64,000 nucleotides of DNA from Vibrio furnissii CIP 102972 (GCF_000176175.1 NZ_ACZP01000014.1:310001-374000); one strand, 5' to 3'; numbered from the stretch's first letter, positions 46,576 to 55,628 are shown. Notes: generated from the letters alone by a model not told the origin. Made by a program: numbers and translations.

Positions 46576-47547
46576 TTACTGATAAGTCATCAGATCGCGA
46601 TCATCAAACCATTTGGTCAGTTCTGCTCGCGGCAGATGGGAGGTATTTTGAATCACATTTTTGGTTAAATGCGGCGCAAATTTCTCAATAAAGTCATACA
46701 TGTACTGCTGCAAATAGGTGTTTTTGTTATAACACAACCAAGCGTAACAATCCGGCACCAACCCTTCCAGCGAACGCACCGTAATCGAGTCACTTAGCGC
46801 GTGTGTCGCCACTGATGCGATGATGCCAATGCCCACCCCTAAACTCACATACTCTTTGATCACTTCCGCATCCATCGCCGTGACGATGTATTTCGGTGTC
46901 AGACCTTTTTGCTTAAACGCATCATCAATCGCGCCACGCCCGGTCGACTTGAGTTCGTAACTGATGAGTTTTTCCTGCGCCAACTGCTCGAGCGTGATGT
47001 TCTCTGCTGTCGCCAACGGATGGTTGGACGGCACAATCAGCGCCAGTGACCATTTGTAAGCGGGCAGCACAGCTAAATCCATCTGCTCATCGACGTCCTG
47101 CGCCACAATCGAGAAATCGTACGGGCCAGAAGGCAGCGTATTGCCACGGGTTTCCGGCTCAATCGTCCCCATGTGCAGCGACACTTTCGGGTATTTTTTC
47201 ATAAAGAAGTGCACCGTTTCCGGCAACAGGAACTTCGCAATCGCATTGGTGGTGTAGACATTCACTCGTCCCATATCTGGCGAGGTCACACTGGCCGAGA
47301 GCGCTTTGATGCGTTCTTCGATTTCCAGCATTTTGCTGGCTTCACGAATGATCTGGCTGCCGATTTCGGTCGCGCCGGAAAGGTGTTTACCTTGGCGCTC
47401 AAAAATCTGCACACCCAGCTCATCTTCCAGCAACGCAACTTGCTTACTGATCCCCGGCTGAGAGGTGAATAATTTGTCTGACGTTAACGAGATATTGTAT
47501 CCATTCCGCTGGATCTCGCGGATATAGCGCAGTTGCTGTAGCTTCAT
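46576..47547 (-). CDS. CysB/Cbl-type LysR transcriptional regulator
   Basis: 323 residues. The N-terminal HTH (MKLQQLRYIREIQRN...FTSQPGISKQVALLEDELG) and the C-terminal pattern (IIASVATHALSD, TYLQQYMYDFIEKFAPHLT) follow E. coli CysB (324 residues) closely, including length. CysB-type proteins activate sulfate or sulfonate assimilation and bind N-acetylserine or sulfate. Vibrios carry CysB paralogues, and this one has no sulfur gene adjacent, so I call it CysB/Cbl-like rather than cysB. Confidence 0.85.
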   Translation of the reverse strand: MKLQQLRYIREIQRNGYNISLTSDKLFTSQPGISKQVALLEDELGVQIFERQGKHLSGATEIGSQIIREASKMLEIEERIKALSASVTSPDMGRVNVYTTNAIAKFLLPETVHFFMKKYPKVSLHMGTIEPETRGNTLPSGPYDFSIVAQDVDEQMDLAVLPAYKWSLALIVPSNHPLATAENITLEQLAQEKLISYELKSTGRGAIDDAFKQKGLTPKYIVTAMDAEVIKEYVSLGVGIGIIASVATHALSDSITVRSLEGLVPDCYAWLCYNKNTYLQQYMYDFIEKFAPHLTKNVIQNTSHLPRAELTKWFDDRDLMTYQ

Positions 47548-47840
47548 TGTGTACTCCTAGGTCACAAAATGATTGCATAACAATCACTTAAATGAGCCAT
47601 TAGTTATACAGGATTCGACGAGTTCGAGCTAGTCTAACAATGAATAAAAAGCGCGGCCATCACGCGCGCATGCAACACTGCCACCGCTCGATTCACCAAA
47701 CGGCAAAAGGGCGATTCCGCGCAGAGACGATTTGCTTTAAGATCCAAATCGTTCACGCTCACCACGCTTCGGTCACACACCAACCGCAGCCACACCGCCA
47801 TGAGGAATCCTCCCGTTTGGTTACCAAAGTCTCTGATTCG

Positions 47841-48218
47841 ATGCTGACAATTGCCCTACCTTCGCTGATCCATCGCATTGGTCGCGAGCACGCCACCGCT
47901 TTACAAGCGTTTGCTACTGAGCACCGCTGCACCCTCAAACGGGTACGCCGCTCGCGCAACTGGCAATGTCAGGGCGAGCCGGAAGATATGCTGTTGTTGC
48001 TGCGTACCATTCAAGCGAGTGAGATGGCGTTGTCGGTGTCGTTTGTGGTGACCAAACTCGAATCTGGCATTCAGCCGTATCGACAAGACACGCTCAGTGA
48101 ACGACTGGCGCATTTCGTGCGGGAGAATCCGGCGATGACGTTGGCCGAATTGATGGAAAAAACGGACTGTACCGTGGCTCAAGCCAGAGCGGCGCGCGAA
48201 GCGCAAGAAACGTGGTAA
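47841..48218 (+). CDS. Small protein of the vibrio 'ribosome recycling factor family' type
   Basis: 125 residues if it starts at ATG 47841 (MLTIALPSLIHRIGREH). The open frame extends upstream to 47640, but that part is His/Gln-rich and looks non-coding. The block LPSLIHRIG...CTLKRVRRSRNWQCQGEP resembles small vibrio proteins that databases label as RRF-family, from memory. The C-terminal 40 residues (NPAMTLAELMEKTDCTVAQARAARE) look like a small helix-turn-helix. Function unknown; a ribosome role should not be assumed. Confidence 0.6.
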   Translation: MLTIALPSLIHRIGREHATALQAFATEHRCTLKRVRRSRNWQCQGEPEDMLLLLRTIQASEMALSVSFVVTKLESGIQPYRQDTLSERLAHFVRENPAMTLAELMEKTDCTVAQARAAREAQETW

Positions 48219-48248
48219 ACCAGCACATACATCGATGACTGGTTTACC
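48214..48248. terminator. Inverted repeat between convergent RRF-like and HAD genes
   Basis: 10-bp perfect arms GGTAAACCAG/CTGGTTTACC with a 15-base loop; the left arm includes the stop codon. No T-tract. Confidence 0.4.
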
Positions 48249-48264
48249 TGAACGTGGGCGAAAA

Positions 48265-49068
48265 TTAGGCTTCGCTAAGCAGCGCTTTGATAATGGTCAG
48301 CACACCGCCGTCACGGTTACTTGGCGCGCGGAAACGGGCGTACGTTTTCACCTGCTCATGCGCGTTCTCGACCGCGTACGAGTAGTAGCTGGCTTGCAAC
48401 ATTTCAACATCGTTGAAGTAGTCGCCAAACGTCATGGTTTCCTGCTCGGTAAAGTGGAACTTCGCTTGCAGTTGCTTAATGGCTGTGCCTTTTGATGCTT
48501 CGGCATTCATGACATCCAGCCAGATTTTCGCACTCACCACCACTTTATGGCTGTCGCCAAATTTCGCGTTGATGCTTGGGTAAACCCATTGTTCCGTGCC
48601 ATCAAAATGACAAATCGCCACTTTAATGAAATCGTCCTCAACCGATAGTAGATCCGACACCGACTCGCAGCGATGGTAGTACTTTTGAATTTCTTCCATC
48701 GCCTGTGGATCTTGGGTTTCAATATAAGCGGAGCGCTTACCACACAACACCACATGCGTGCCTGCAATGCTTCTTGCGGCATTGATGATGTCGGCAATCG
48801 CGACTTTGTCGATCGTGCTGCTGTAAAGCTCTTCACCTTTGTACATCACCAAGGTGCCGTTTTCAGCGATAAACATGATGCGATCCTGAATTTCCGCGAA
48901 GGTATCCAGCAAGCTGTAATACTGGCGACCAGACGCCGCAGCGAACAAAATGCCGCGTTCATCCAACTGTTTGTGCAGGGAGAAAAATTCTGGGTCGAGC
49001 TGGCCTTTCTCGTCGAGAAGCGTGCCATCCATATCGGTGGCGATGAATTTAATAATGCGTTGTGACAT
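48265..49068 (-). CDS. Cof-type HAD phosphatase (YidA/SupH-like)
   Basis: 267 residues from ATG 49068 (MSQRIIKFIATDMDGT); an in-frame ATG five codons earlier is possible, while the frame to 49203 has no homology. HAD motif I is D12-M-D14-G-T, motif II lies in FAAASGR, and motifs III/IV in the KGTAIKQL and MTFGDYFNDVEML blocks, with a C2b cap between. Such cytosolic enzymes dephosphorylate sugar phosphates or flavin/PLP-type substrates with broad specificity. Monocistronic. Confidence 0.88.
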   Translation of the reverse strand: MSQRIIKFIATDMDGTLLDEKGQLDPEFFSLHKQLDERGILFAAASGRQYYSLLDTFAEIQDRIMFIAENGTLVMYKGEELYSSTIDKVAIADIINAARSIAGTHVVLCGKRSAYIETQDPQAMEEIQKYYHRCESVSDLLSVEDDFIKVAICHFDGTEQWVYPSINAKFGDSHKVVVSAKIWLDVMNAEASKGTAIKQLQAKFHFTEQETMTFGDYFNDVEMLQASYYSYAVENAHEQVKTYARFRAPSNRDGGVLTIIKALLSEA

Positions 49069-49287
49069 AAAATGAAAACTCATAGATTCAAAAATGCGTG
49101 GGCTGGGCCATCCTACCATATTCCGCCGCGGCTTATTTAGTTTGCTGTCAGAATGCATGAGAATCCGATTCAACCGACACAGCCATTCGGCAGGCGTGAT
49201 CATTTACGCGATTAAAACTCAAAAATAATTGTAATAAACTCAAAAAATGTTTAGTTTTAAGGCGGATTTATTTGAGGAAGTGTCATT

Positions 49288-49386
49288 ATGAGCTTTAAAC
49301 AAGCCTACCTGTTTTACCTAACTTGCGCCGCCACCATCAGCTTTGGTTTTTCGTTTCTGGTGCTTTACCTAGCAATCAACAGCTAA
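49288..49386 (+). CDS. 32-aa single-helix membrane peptide
   Basis: ATG 49288 to TAA 49386, encoding MSFKQAYLFYLTCAATIS then GFSFLVLYLAINS. GAGGAAG lies nine bases before the ATG, and a strong terminator follows 31 bases after the stop. Almost the whole peptide is a hydrophobic helix with charged/polar residues only at positions 4-5. Ribosome site, size and terminator support a real small membrane protein transcribed alone. Function unknown. Confidence 0.6.
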   Translation: MSFKQAYLFYLTCAATISFGFSFLVLYLAINS

Positions 49387-49417
49387 GTATCCTATCGCTG
49401 AACACGATAAGCATTAA

Positions 49418-49450
49418 AAAGCCGCTGCAGAGACGATCTGCGGCGGCTTT
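49418..49450. terminator. Bidirectional terminator between the small peptide gene and lysC
   Basis: 14-bp stem AAAGCCGCTGCAGA/TCTGCGGCGGCTTT (one G-T pair), loop GACGA, with T-rich ends on both strands. Confidence 0.85.
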
Positions 49451-49496
49451 ATATTTGGCTTGAAGAGACCACGTGACGTGGCTTTAAGAAACAACG

Positions 49497-50933
49497 TTAT
49501 GCGGCTTTCACCGATTTGGTATTCGTCGCGCTTGGACGAGCTTTTTCACGAATGAGCGCTTCGTGTAGCGCGCAAATCGCGCTGTTGTAATCACTGTCTT
49601 CAACCACAAATTGCACGTTCACATTGCGCATCGAAGAGTGCGCCGCCATCGGATTCACATTCAGTTCCGCCAAAGCGTGCATGCCGCGCGCTAACGCTTG
49701 GTTGGTGTTGATGTTCGCACCAATGGCCGAAATCAACGCCACCATTTTCCCAGAGATCGACGCGTTCGGGTAACGCTTCTCCGCTTTGTACAACACCTGA
49801 TTGAGGTTATCGCTGGTGCCGCTTAAAAAGTACGTCATCGAGTTGGCATTCATCTCTTTTCCAACCAAATGCACTTTGGCTTCAGCGATGATTTCCATCA
49901 AGTCGTAGCTCACGTTATCCACTTTGCCGACCATGCTCTGATCAAACATGTGCAGCGCAAACACCTTGTTGCGCCCGGCAATGATTTCAACCTTATTGTC
50001 TTCCGGTTGATGATGATTGGAAATCAGCGTACCCGGGTGGTCGGGTTCAAAGGTATTTTTCACCCGCAGCTCAATGCCCTGATTGCGCAGACCCGCTGCC
50101 GCATTGGGGTGAATCGCTTCCATGCCGAGGTTAGCCAGTTGATCGGCCACATCAAAGTTGGTCAGCCCCATGGGGCGTACTTTCTCTGGCCCCACGACGC
50201 GTGGGTCGGCCGAGCTGAGGTGATACTCTTTATGAATGATCGCTTGGTCCGCATGCGTCAGCGCAGCAATGCGGCTGAATGTCATCTCGCTGTATCCACG
50301 ATCGTAAGTTTTCATCAAGCCTTCATCGCAATAGGCATAGCCCGTCACGATCGGCAGCTCTGTCGAAACATCAATCTCTTCGAAAGCGCGCAGAATCACC
50401 TCATCCAGACGACCTTGCGTGCCTTCGTTCCACCCCGACAGGTCGACAAATCGCGCGTTGATGCCGAGCGTTTTCAATTTCAGAGTCGTGTTGTACGCAC
50501 TGTGCGCTTCACCAATCGACGACAGAAACTCGCGAATTTGGGGTAGATAATGACGCAATGAAAACTGCCCGTATTGGCAGGTTTCAAGAATATTATTGAT
50601 GCAGTTCACTGCTTCAGAAATGCGGGAACGAATGAACTTATCGGCGCGAATCCGGCTCATGGGATCGGCAAACAAGTGTTCATTGGTCAGCAACATACGC
50701 TGTTCCAGCTCGTACATTGCATCCGTCCAACTGTCGTCGCGTTTCGCGATCATTTGATAAATGCCGGGCTTGCCAGTGCGTTTGCACTCCAACAGCGCAT
50801 CGGTCATGCCCGAGTAAGCCGACACAACAAACACGCGGTCGTACGGATCGCTCGGTTTAAGCAGAATATTATCAAGGACCGCGTCAAACGCAGTCATGGA
50901 AGTACCACCGATCTTTTCTACGGTGTAAGACAT
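49497..50933 (-). CDS. lysC: Aspartate kinase of the ectoine operon
   Basis: 478 residues. Kinase motifs KIGGTSM at the N-terminus, FVVSAYSGMTD, GRLDEVILRAFEE region, and tandem ACT-like regulatory segments in the C-terminal third (VALISAIGANINTNQ). This resembles the Ask_Ect class found linked to ectABC, thought to be less sensitive to feedback so that aspartate flows to L-aspartate semialdehyde for ectoine. AGGAG lies five bases before the ATG. Last gene of ectA-ectB-ectC-lysC, 83 bases after ectC. Confidence 0.93.
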   Translation of the reverse strand: MSYTVEKIGGTSMTAFDAVLDNILLKPSDPYDRVFVVSAYSGMTDALLECKRTGKPGIYQMIAKRDDSWTDAMYELEQRMLLTNEHLFADPMSRIRADKFIRSRISEAVNCINNILETCQYGQFSLRHYLPQIREFLSSIGEAHSAYNTTLKLKTLGINARFVDLSGWNEGTQGRLDEVILRAFEEIDVSTELPIVTGYAYCDEGLMKTYDRGYSEMTFSRIAALTHADQAIIHKEYHLSSADPRVVGPEKVRPMGLTNFDVADQLANLGMEAIHPNAAAGLRNQGIELRVKNTFEPDHPGTLISNHHQPEDNKVEIIAGRNKVFALHMFDQSMVGKVDNVSYDLMEIIAEAKVHLVGKEMNANSMTYFLSGTSDNLNQVLYKAEKRYPNASISGKMVALISAIGANINTNQALARGMHALAELNVNPMAAHSSMRNVNVQFVVEDSDYNSAICALHEALIREKARPSATNTKSVKAA

Positions 50934-51016
50934 GGGGTCTCCTCGTTATTTTAAATTTACAGGGTGTGGCGTGCGTCAGGTTGCCAGCAGGCGCCAGCAA
51001 CCTCAGTCAGCCTGCA

Positions 51017-51409
51017 CTAATCGGCGATGGGGTAAACGCCGTTTTCATCGTGCACTTCCGCCCCTGTCAGCGGCGGGTTAAACACGCACGCCATGACCAT
51101 ATCGGCACCTTTGTAGGCGCGCAGGTAATGTTCATCGTGTTTATCCAAGATGTAGAGCGTTCCCGGTTTAATCGGGTAAGTTTCACCACCCACCACCGCA
51201 ATTTCGCCCTCACCGGACATGCAGTAAACGGATTCCAGATGGTTTTGGTAGTGAATGTGGGTTTCAGTGCCTTTGTAGATGGTCGTGATGTGGAATGAAA
51301 AGCCCATCTGATCGTCTTTGAGCAACATGCGGACACTTTCCCACGTTCCGGTTTCAGCAACGATACGGCGTTCGCTTTGGCGACATTCATCCAAGGTTCT
51401 TACAATCAT
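51017..51409 (-). CDS. ectC: L-ectoine synthase
   Basis: 130 residues, cupin fold. [16 protein letters not shown] start, [22 protein letters not shown] metal-binding segment, and [18 protein letters not shown]. It closes N-gamma-acetyl-2,4-diaminobutyrate into ectoine, the compatible solute. AAGGAAGAG ribosome site; 9 bases after ectB. Confidence 0.96.
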   Translation of the reverse strand: MIVRTLDECRQSERRIVAETGTWESVRMLLKDDQMGFSFHITTIYKGTETHIHYQNHLESVYCMSGEGEIAVVGGETYPIKPGTLYILDKHDEHYLRAYKGADMVMACVFNPPLTGAEVHDENGVYPIAD

Positions 51410-51418
51410 GACTCTTCC

Positions 51419-52684
51419 TTATGAGGCTTTTTTAATGAATTGAGGGGCGATGTGTTCCACCGCGCGTTCGAAAATGGCCAGGCCTTGTTCCAGCTCGGCT
51501 TCACTGATGGTCAGCGGACAGAAAAACTTCACCACTTCATCATTCGGGCCGGCGGTTTCAATCACCATGCCTTGACGAAAACATTCGCGAGCAATTTTTT
51601 CTGCGATGTCGCCATGTTGACAGGCGATCCCTTGCATCAGGCCACGTCCTTTAAGACGCGTAAACAGCTCGGGGAAGCGGCGCAATGCGGTTTGAATCGT
51701 GCGCGTGACTTGCTGCGCTCGCTCTTGAATATGCTGAGCAAAATCATCGGTCGCCCAATAGGTTTCCAGCGCTTTCGCTGCCGTCACAAACGCGTGGTTG
51801 TTGCCACGGAATGTGCCGTTGTGCTCACCCGGTTTCCACTGATCCAGCTCGGGCTTAAACAGCACCACCGCCAGCGGTAAACCGTAACCGCCGATCGATT
51901 TCGATAGCGTCACGATGTCGGGTTCAATCCCCGCAGGTTCAAAACTAAAGAAGGTGCCCGTACGGCCACAACCGGCCTGAATGTCATCGACAATCACCAG
52001 CACGCCATGTGCTTTACACAGCTTACTCAGGCGTTGCAGCCACTCATTGGATGCAGCGTTCAAACCGCCTTCCCCTTGCACCGCTTCCACCAAAACTGCG
52101 GCTGGCTTATCCAAGCCAGACGAGTTGTCGTTCAGCATGGTTTCAAACAGCGCAAGGCCATCGATATCGGCATAGCCGTCATACGGCAGACGCGTGACGC
52201 CAGAAAGGCCAAGCCCCGCACCACCGCGATGATGCTGGTTCCCCGTCGCCGCCAATGCGCCGTAAGAACAGCCGTGAAATCCGTTGGTGAAGGCCACAAT
52301 ATTGGCGCGTCCGGTGACTTTACGTGCCAACTTCATGGCCGCTTCAACGGCGTTGGTGCCGGTTGGACCCGTGAATTGCACTTTGTAATTCAGGTCGCGA
52401 GGTTCAAAGATGTAGGTTTGCAACGCATGCAGGAATTCCGCTTTCGCTTCCGAATGCATGTCCAGACCGTGCGTGATGCCATCTTTGTCGATGTACTCAA
52501 GCAGTGCTTGTTTAAAAATGGCGTTGTTATGGCCATAGTTCAGCGAGCCAGCGCCCGCCAGAAAATCGAGGTAAGCATCACCATCTTTGGTATACAGCCA
52601 GCTTCCTTTTGCGGTGGAAAACACCACAGGGAAATGGTTAGCATAAGATTGAACGTTTGATTCTTTCTTCTTAAAGATATCCAT
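51419..52684 (-). CDS. ectB: Diaminobutyrate-2-oxoglutarate aminotransferase
   Basis: 421 residues, class III aminotransferase. PLP lysine K262 in TLSKSIGGYG, DDIQAGCGRTG, and FTGPTGTNAVEAA. It transfers an amino group to L-aspartate semialdehyde, giving 2,4-diaminobutyrate, the first committed ectoine step. Typical EctB length. 11 bases after ectA. Confidence 0.96.
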   Translation of the reverse strand: MDIFKKKESNVQSYANHFPVVFSTAKGSWLYTKDGDAYLDFLAGAGSLNYGHNNAIFKQALLEYIDKDGITHGLDMHSEAKAEFLHALQTYIFEPRDLNYKVQFTGPTGTNAVEAAMKLARKVTGRANIVAFTNGFHGCSYGALAATGNQHHRGGAGLGLSGVTRLPYDGYADIDGLALFETMLNDNSSGLDKPAAVLVEAVQGEGGLNAASNEWLQRLSKLCKAHGVLVIVDDIQAGCGRTGTFFSFEPAGIEPDIVTLSKSIGGYGLPLAVVLFKPELDQWKPGEHNGTFRGNNHAFVTAAKALETYWATDDFAQHIQERAQQVTRTIQTALRRFPELFTRLKGRGLMQGIACQHGDIAEKIARECFRQGMVIETAGPNDEVVKFFCPLTISEAELEQGLAIFERAVEHIAPQFIKKAS

Positions 52685-52695
52685 AACGATGGGAT

Positions 52696-53262
52696 TTATC
52701 CTTTTCGGTTGGTTCGTGGATTAAGGGGGATTCGGTACAGGTATTCGGTGTCGTGCTCGCCATTAAAATGGCGGGTTTCATCAAGAAACGTTGACACTTC
52801 ACCCCGTTCACCGTGGGCCCGATCCAATTTCTTAAACAGGCTCCAAGAGCCGTTGTTGTCTCGAGTAATGGTGGTTTCCAACACCTCAATGTCGGTTAGC
52901 TCATCGCGAGTCAATAACTCGTTCAGCATATGGAAAGCCAGACCCATTCCGCGTGCGTTTTCATGCACCGCGACTTGCCAAATAAACAGTTCGCCCGGTT
53001 TATCCGGCTTGCGATAGGCTGAAACGAAACCCACCATGTCGCCATTGCGCTCGGCGACCACACAGGTACTTTGAAAGTGAGTGGATTGCAGGAAGTTACA
53101 GTAAGCGGAGTTCTCATCCAGCGGCGAGCACTGAGACACTAACTCATGTACGCGCTTGCCATCCGTTCGATTGGGAGTTCGGAACGTCCACTCTTCCTGA
53201 GCGTTGTGCATAATTTCAGGGTATGCAACCCATGGTGCTGCTGTAATCATTGTCTGCCACAT
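52696..53262 (-). CDS. ectA: Diaminobutyrate acetyltransferase
   Basis: 188 residues from the first ATG; the next in-frame ATG at 53250 (MITAAPWVAYPE) is equally plausible, since neither has a clear ribosome site. GNAT fold with WTFRTPNRTDGKRVHELVSQC, ENSAYCNFLQSTHF, and acetyl-CoA loop NARGMGLAFHML. It acetylates 2,4-diaminobutyrate. It heads the ect operon, whose promoter lies in 53263-53500, AT-rich and divergent from the Qrr RNA gene. Confidence 0.94.
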   Translation of the reverse strand: MWQTMITAAPWVAYPEIMHNAQEEWTFRTPNRTDGKRVHELVSQCSPLDENSAYCNFLQSTHFQSTCVVAERNGDMVGFVSAYRKPDKPGELFIWQVAVHENARGMGLAFHMLNELLTRDELTDIEVLETTITRDNNGSWSLFKKLDRAHGERGEVSTFLDETRHFNGEHDTEYLYRIPLNPRTNRKG

Positions 53263-53514
53263 ATCAATTCAATTAGAACTCTAAACAAATTCCTTTTATA
53301 AACTAACAGCTCAAATGATTATTTCAACCCCACGATATAAAAAATAATAATGGATAATTCAATAAAACCATCCTAATCAATCGATTATCCCATGTAATTT
53401 AATATATCGGACACAACAAAAATAGTTAGACATGTAATCAAAATGACAATCACATAACAATACGATGTCAAAGTGATTAAGTTACATTGCTATCACTAGC
53501 AATTTGAACGCAAT

Positions 53515-53540
53515 TCGCATTTTGCATTCGCATAATGCAA
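53515..53540 (+). promoter_or_regulatory. Two adjoining LuxO-like boxes upstream of qrr
   Basis: TCGCATTTTGCAT (53515-53527) and TCGCATAATGCAA (53528-53540) against the LuxO operator TTGCA-N3-TGCAA, with two and one mismatches. They abut and lie about 75-100 bases upstream of the -24/-12 promoter, normal enhancer spacing for a sigma-54 activator. Confidence 0.7.
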
Positions 53541-53612
53541 TTGATTGAGCAAAAATAGGGCTTAAATCGACCAAAATCGTTCAATATATAGTCAAAACAG
53601 TGCTCTGAAAGT

Positions 53613-53628
53613 TGGCACATATACTGCA
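53613..53628 (+). promoter_or_regulatory. Sigma-54 promoter of qrr
   Basis: TGGCAC at 53613-53618 and CTGCA at 53624-53628 put GG and GC exactly 10 bases apart, the -24/-12 signature of sigma-54. Transcription would start about 53638-53640, at the first base of the Qrr stem. Confidence 0.85.
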
Positions 53629-53637
53629 TTATATTAG

Positions 53638-53747
53638 TCGACCCTTATTAAGCCGAGGGTCACCTAGCCAACTGACGTTGTTAGTGAATACATTTTGTTC
53701 ACACTATATATCAGCCAATCGTGCTCATTACGATTGGCTATTTTTTT
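53638..53747 (+). ncRNA. qrr: Qrr quorum-regulatory small RNA
   Basis: About 110 nt. The core GGGTCACCTAGCCAACTGAC followed by GTTGTTAGTGAATA (53657-53690) is the near-invariant part of vibrio Qrr RNAs. Stem 1 is GACCCT/AGGGTC (53640-53645, 53656-53661), a later stem is GTGAA/TTCAC (53684-53702), and the terminator stem AGCCAATCG/CGATTGGCT (53713-53739) is followed by TTTTTTT. Qrr RNAs are made when phospho-LuxO and sigma-54 are active (low cell density) and act with Hfq on mRNAs such as luxR/hapR and aphA. The promoter and LuxO-like boxes upstream fit. Which Qrr paralogue this is cannot be told. Confidence 0.93.
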
Positions 53748-53864
53748 GCCTGCAATTCGCGATTGAGATCGTGGCTGAGAGCTTTGGCACACTTCTTAAC
53801 ACAGCGCTTTACCTCCTCAATTTCCACAGTAAAGTAAACACGTCAATGACCATCAGAATTGCCC

Positions 53865-54764
53865 ATGAAAACGGACTATCAAAAACGCTTACTGCCCGTC
53901 ATTCGCTTTCTCGAAACGAACTTCGATCAGCCCTTTAATTTGGAAGCGGTCGCGCGTATGGCGTGTCTCTCCCCTTATCATTTTCATCGTATTTTTAAGG
54001 CGGTGGTTGGCGAAACGCTCAACGACTATCTGCGCCGTTTGAGAATGGAAAAAGCCGCCAACCAGCTATTTTATAAAAAGAAAACGGTGGTTGAAGTGGC
54101 TTTGTCTATGGGCTTTTCCAGCTCGCAGGCGTTTGCCAAAGCGTTCAAACAACATTTTGGCCTGACCGCCAGCCAGGTGCGTGAATGCGACAATTTGGAG
54201 GCGTTTACCCTATTGCTGAAAAATAGCAAGATAGGACACACATTGCGCAAGGATGGACACGCGTTCGATGCGCCGGGCACGTATCATGACCAAACATTGA
54301 ACACAAGGAGTCAGCACATGGAGCTACACACTTTTGAACCCAGCGGTTTGGCATTCGTGCGCGTAACCGGGCCGTATGGCGAAAACTACGATCCCGCCAT
54401 TGGCACGTTGTATGGTTGGGCAGGCCCGGCCGGATTGGCGCACCACACATCAATTTTCATTTATCACGATAACCCAGAGCTCACGCCCGCCGACAAATGT
54501 CGTACCGACATCTGCCTGCAAGTGCCCACAGGCACCGACGTACCAGCGCATATCGAATACACTGAGTTTACGGGTGGGAAATACGCGACGATTCGCCGCA
54601 CCGTGACGGACAAATCTCAATATGTGCAGTATTGGAATGAGTTGATGGAGAACGTGGTTGAACAAGGCCTCGATTGCGACGATCGGCCGTGCTTTGAGCT
54701 GTATCACGACTGCAACTTAGAAACGGGCGTCGCCGACGTGAGTTTCTGCACCGCCATTCGCTAG
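53865..54764 (+). CDS. AraC-family regulator with C-terminal GyrI-like domain (Rob type)
   Basis: 299 residues from ATG 53865; a TTG two codons earlier is possible. The N-terminal ~105 residues form a double-HTH AraC domain (LEAVARMACLSPYHFHRIFKAVVGETLNDYLRRLRMEKAA), and after a linker residues ~145-299 match the GyrI-like small-molecule-binding domain (MELHTFEPSGLAFVRVTGPYGENY). This is the architecture of Rob and related multidrug or stress sensors. It starts 118 bases after the Qrr terminator. Target unknown. Confidence 0.85.
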   Translation: MKTDYQKRLLPVIRFLETNFDQPFNLEAVARMACLSPYHFHRIFKAVVGETLNDYLRRLRMEKAANQLFYKKKTVVEVALSMGFSSSQAFAKAFKQHFGLTASQVRECDNLEAFTLLLKNSKIGHTLRKDGHAFDAPGTYHDQTLNTRSQHMELHTFEPSGLAFVRVTGPYGENYDPAIGTLYGWAGPAGLAHHTSIFIYHDNPELTPADKCRTDICLQVPTGTDVPAHIEYTEFTGGKYATIRRTVTDKSQYVQYWNELMENVVEQGLDCDDRPCFELYHDCNLETGVADVSFCTAIR

Positions 54765-54795
54765 CTTCATCCATCACGCTGTTTAGAAACCATCA

Positions 54796-54821
54796 GGGGA
54801 AGCCAACGCTTCCCCTTTTTT
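54796..54821 (+). terminator. Intrinsic terminator of the AraC-GyrI gene
   Basis: 8-bp stem GGGGAAGC/GCTTCCCC, loop CAAC, then TTTTTT. Confidence 0.92.
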
Positions 54822-54860
54822 GATGTTTGTTCTGTCGAATTGCCATTGATGTTGCCGGGC

Positions 54861-55628
54861 TTACCGCAGCAACATCTGACGTCCGTCCATGCGCAGTGGT
54901 CGCACGCGCTGAATGCTCAGTGCCTGTTTTTTCTTCCACTGAATGTGGCACAGCTCCATCACCAGACCAAACGCCATGGCAAAGTAGACGTAGCCTTTGT
55001 TGATATGCAGTTCAAAACCTTCAGCCATCAACAGGCCGCCCAGCAATACCAAGAACAGCAGTGCCAAAGTTTTGAAACCGGGGTAACGGCTGACCAAGGC
55101 GTTAATCTTGGCGGCAGTTAACATCATGATCACCGCAGAGACCAGAATCGCCGCTACCATCACTGGAATATCGTTGGTCAAACCGACGGCCGTGATCACC
55201 GAGTCCATCGAGAACACCGCATCCACCGCCACAATTTGCAGCAGCACCACCGTCAATCCAGCGCTCACGTTGGCACGGGCATGCTGCTCGACTTCAGTCA
55301 GCCAAGACCACAGCTCTTTCGCCGCTTTGACAAGTAGGAAGGCGCCACCGCCAATCAAAATGAAATCACGGCCAGAGAACGCGTTCCCCAAGACCGTCAC
55401 GATAGGGCTGGTCAAAGACATTACCCAACTGATCGAAAACACCAAACCGATTCGCGCGGTCACGGCCAGCGCAATACCTAAATTGCGCGCCAGTGCTCGC
55501 TGATGCAGCGGCAAGCGTTCACACAGTACGGAGATAAACACCACGTTGTCGACACCCAATACCACTTCCAATGCCAGCAGTGTGGCGAAGATGGCCCAGG
55601 TTTCAGGTTGGAGAAACAGTTCTAACAC
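54861..55628 (-). CDS. TerC-family integral membrane protein (YgdQ-like)
   Basis: 255 residues with about seven membrane helices. Signature acidic motifs LEVVLGVDNVVFIS (residues 20-33) and AVDAVFSMDSV, which in TerC proteins carry the Asp residues implicated in metal (Mn2+) handling. Inner-membrane; family members export manganese or help metallate exported proteins. I compared the leader with the yybP-ykoY manganese riboswitch and saw no match. Confidence 0.88.
   Translation of the reverse strand: MLELFLQPETWAIFATLLALEVVLGVDNVVFISVLCERLPLHQRALARNLGIALAVTARIGLVFSISWVMSLTSPIVTVLGNAFSGRDFILIGGGAFLLVKAAKELWSWLTEVEQHARANVSAGLTVVLLQIVAVDAVFSMDSVITAVGLTNDIPVMVAAILVSAVIMMLTAAKINALVSRYPGFKTLALLFLVLLGGLLMAEGFELHINKGYVYFAMAFGLVMELCHIQWKKKQALSIQRVRPLRMDGRQMLLR

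Larger units (their letters stand above)
53263..53864. other. Divergent regulatory region holding ect promoter, LuxO-like boxes and qrr
   Basis: 602 bases without a protein gene. The left ~230 are AT-rich and should contain the osmotically controlled ectA promoter. The rest holds LuxO-like boxes, a sigma-54 promoter, the Qrr RNA and the AraC promoter. A 108-codon frame from 53612 runs through the RNA and is not a gene. Confidence 0.7.

Noticed and set aside
47640..47840. 67-residue N-terminal extension of the RRF-like protein
   Set aside because: His/Gln-rich with no homology and atypical composition; conserved sequence starts at MLTIALP.
53612..53938. 108-codon open frame between ectA and the AraC gene
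   Set aside because: It runs through the sigma-54 promoter, the Qrr RNA and its terminator, and overlaps the AraC start in another frame.
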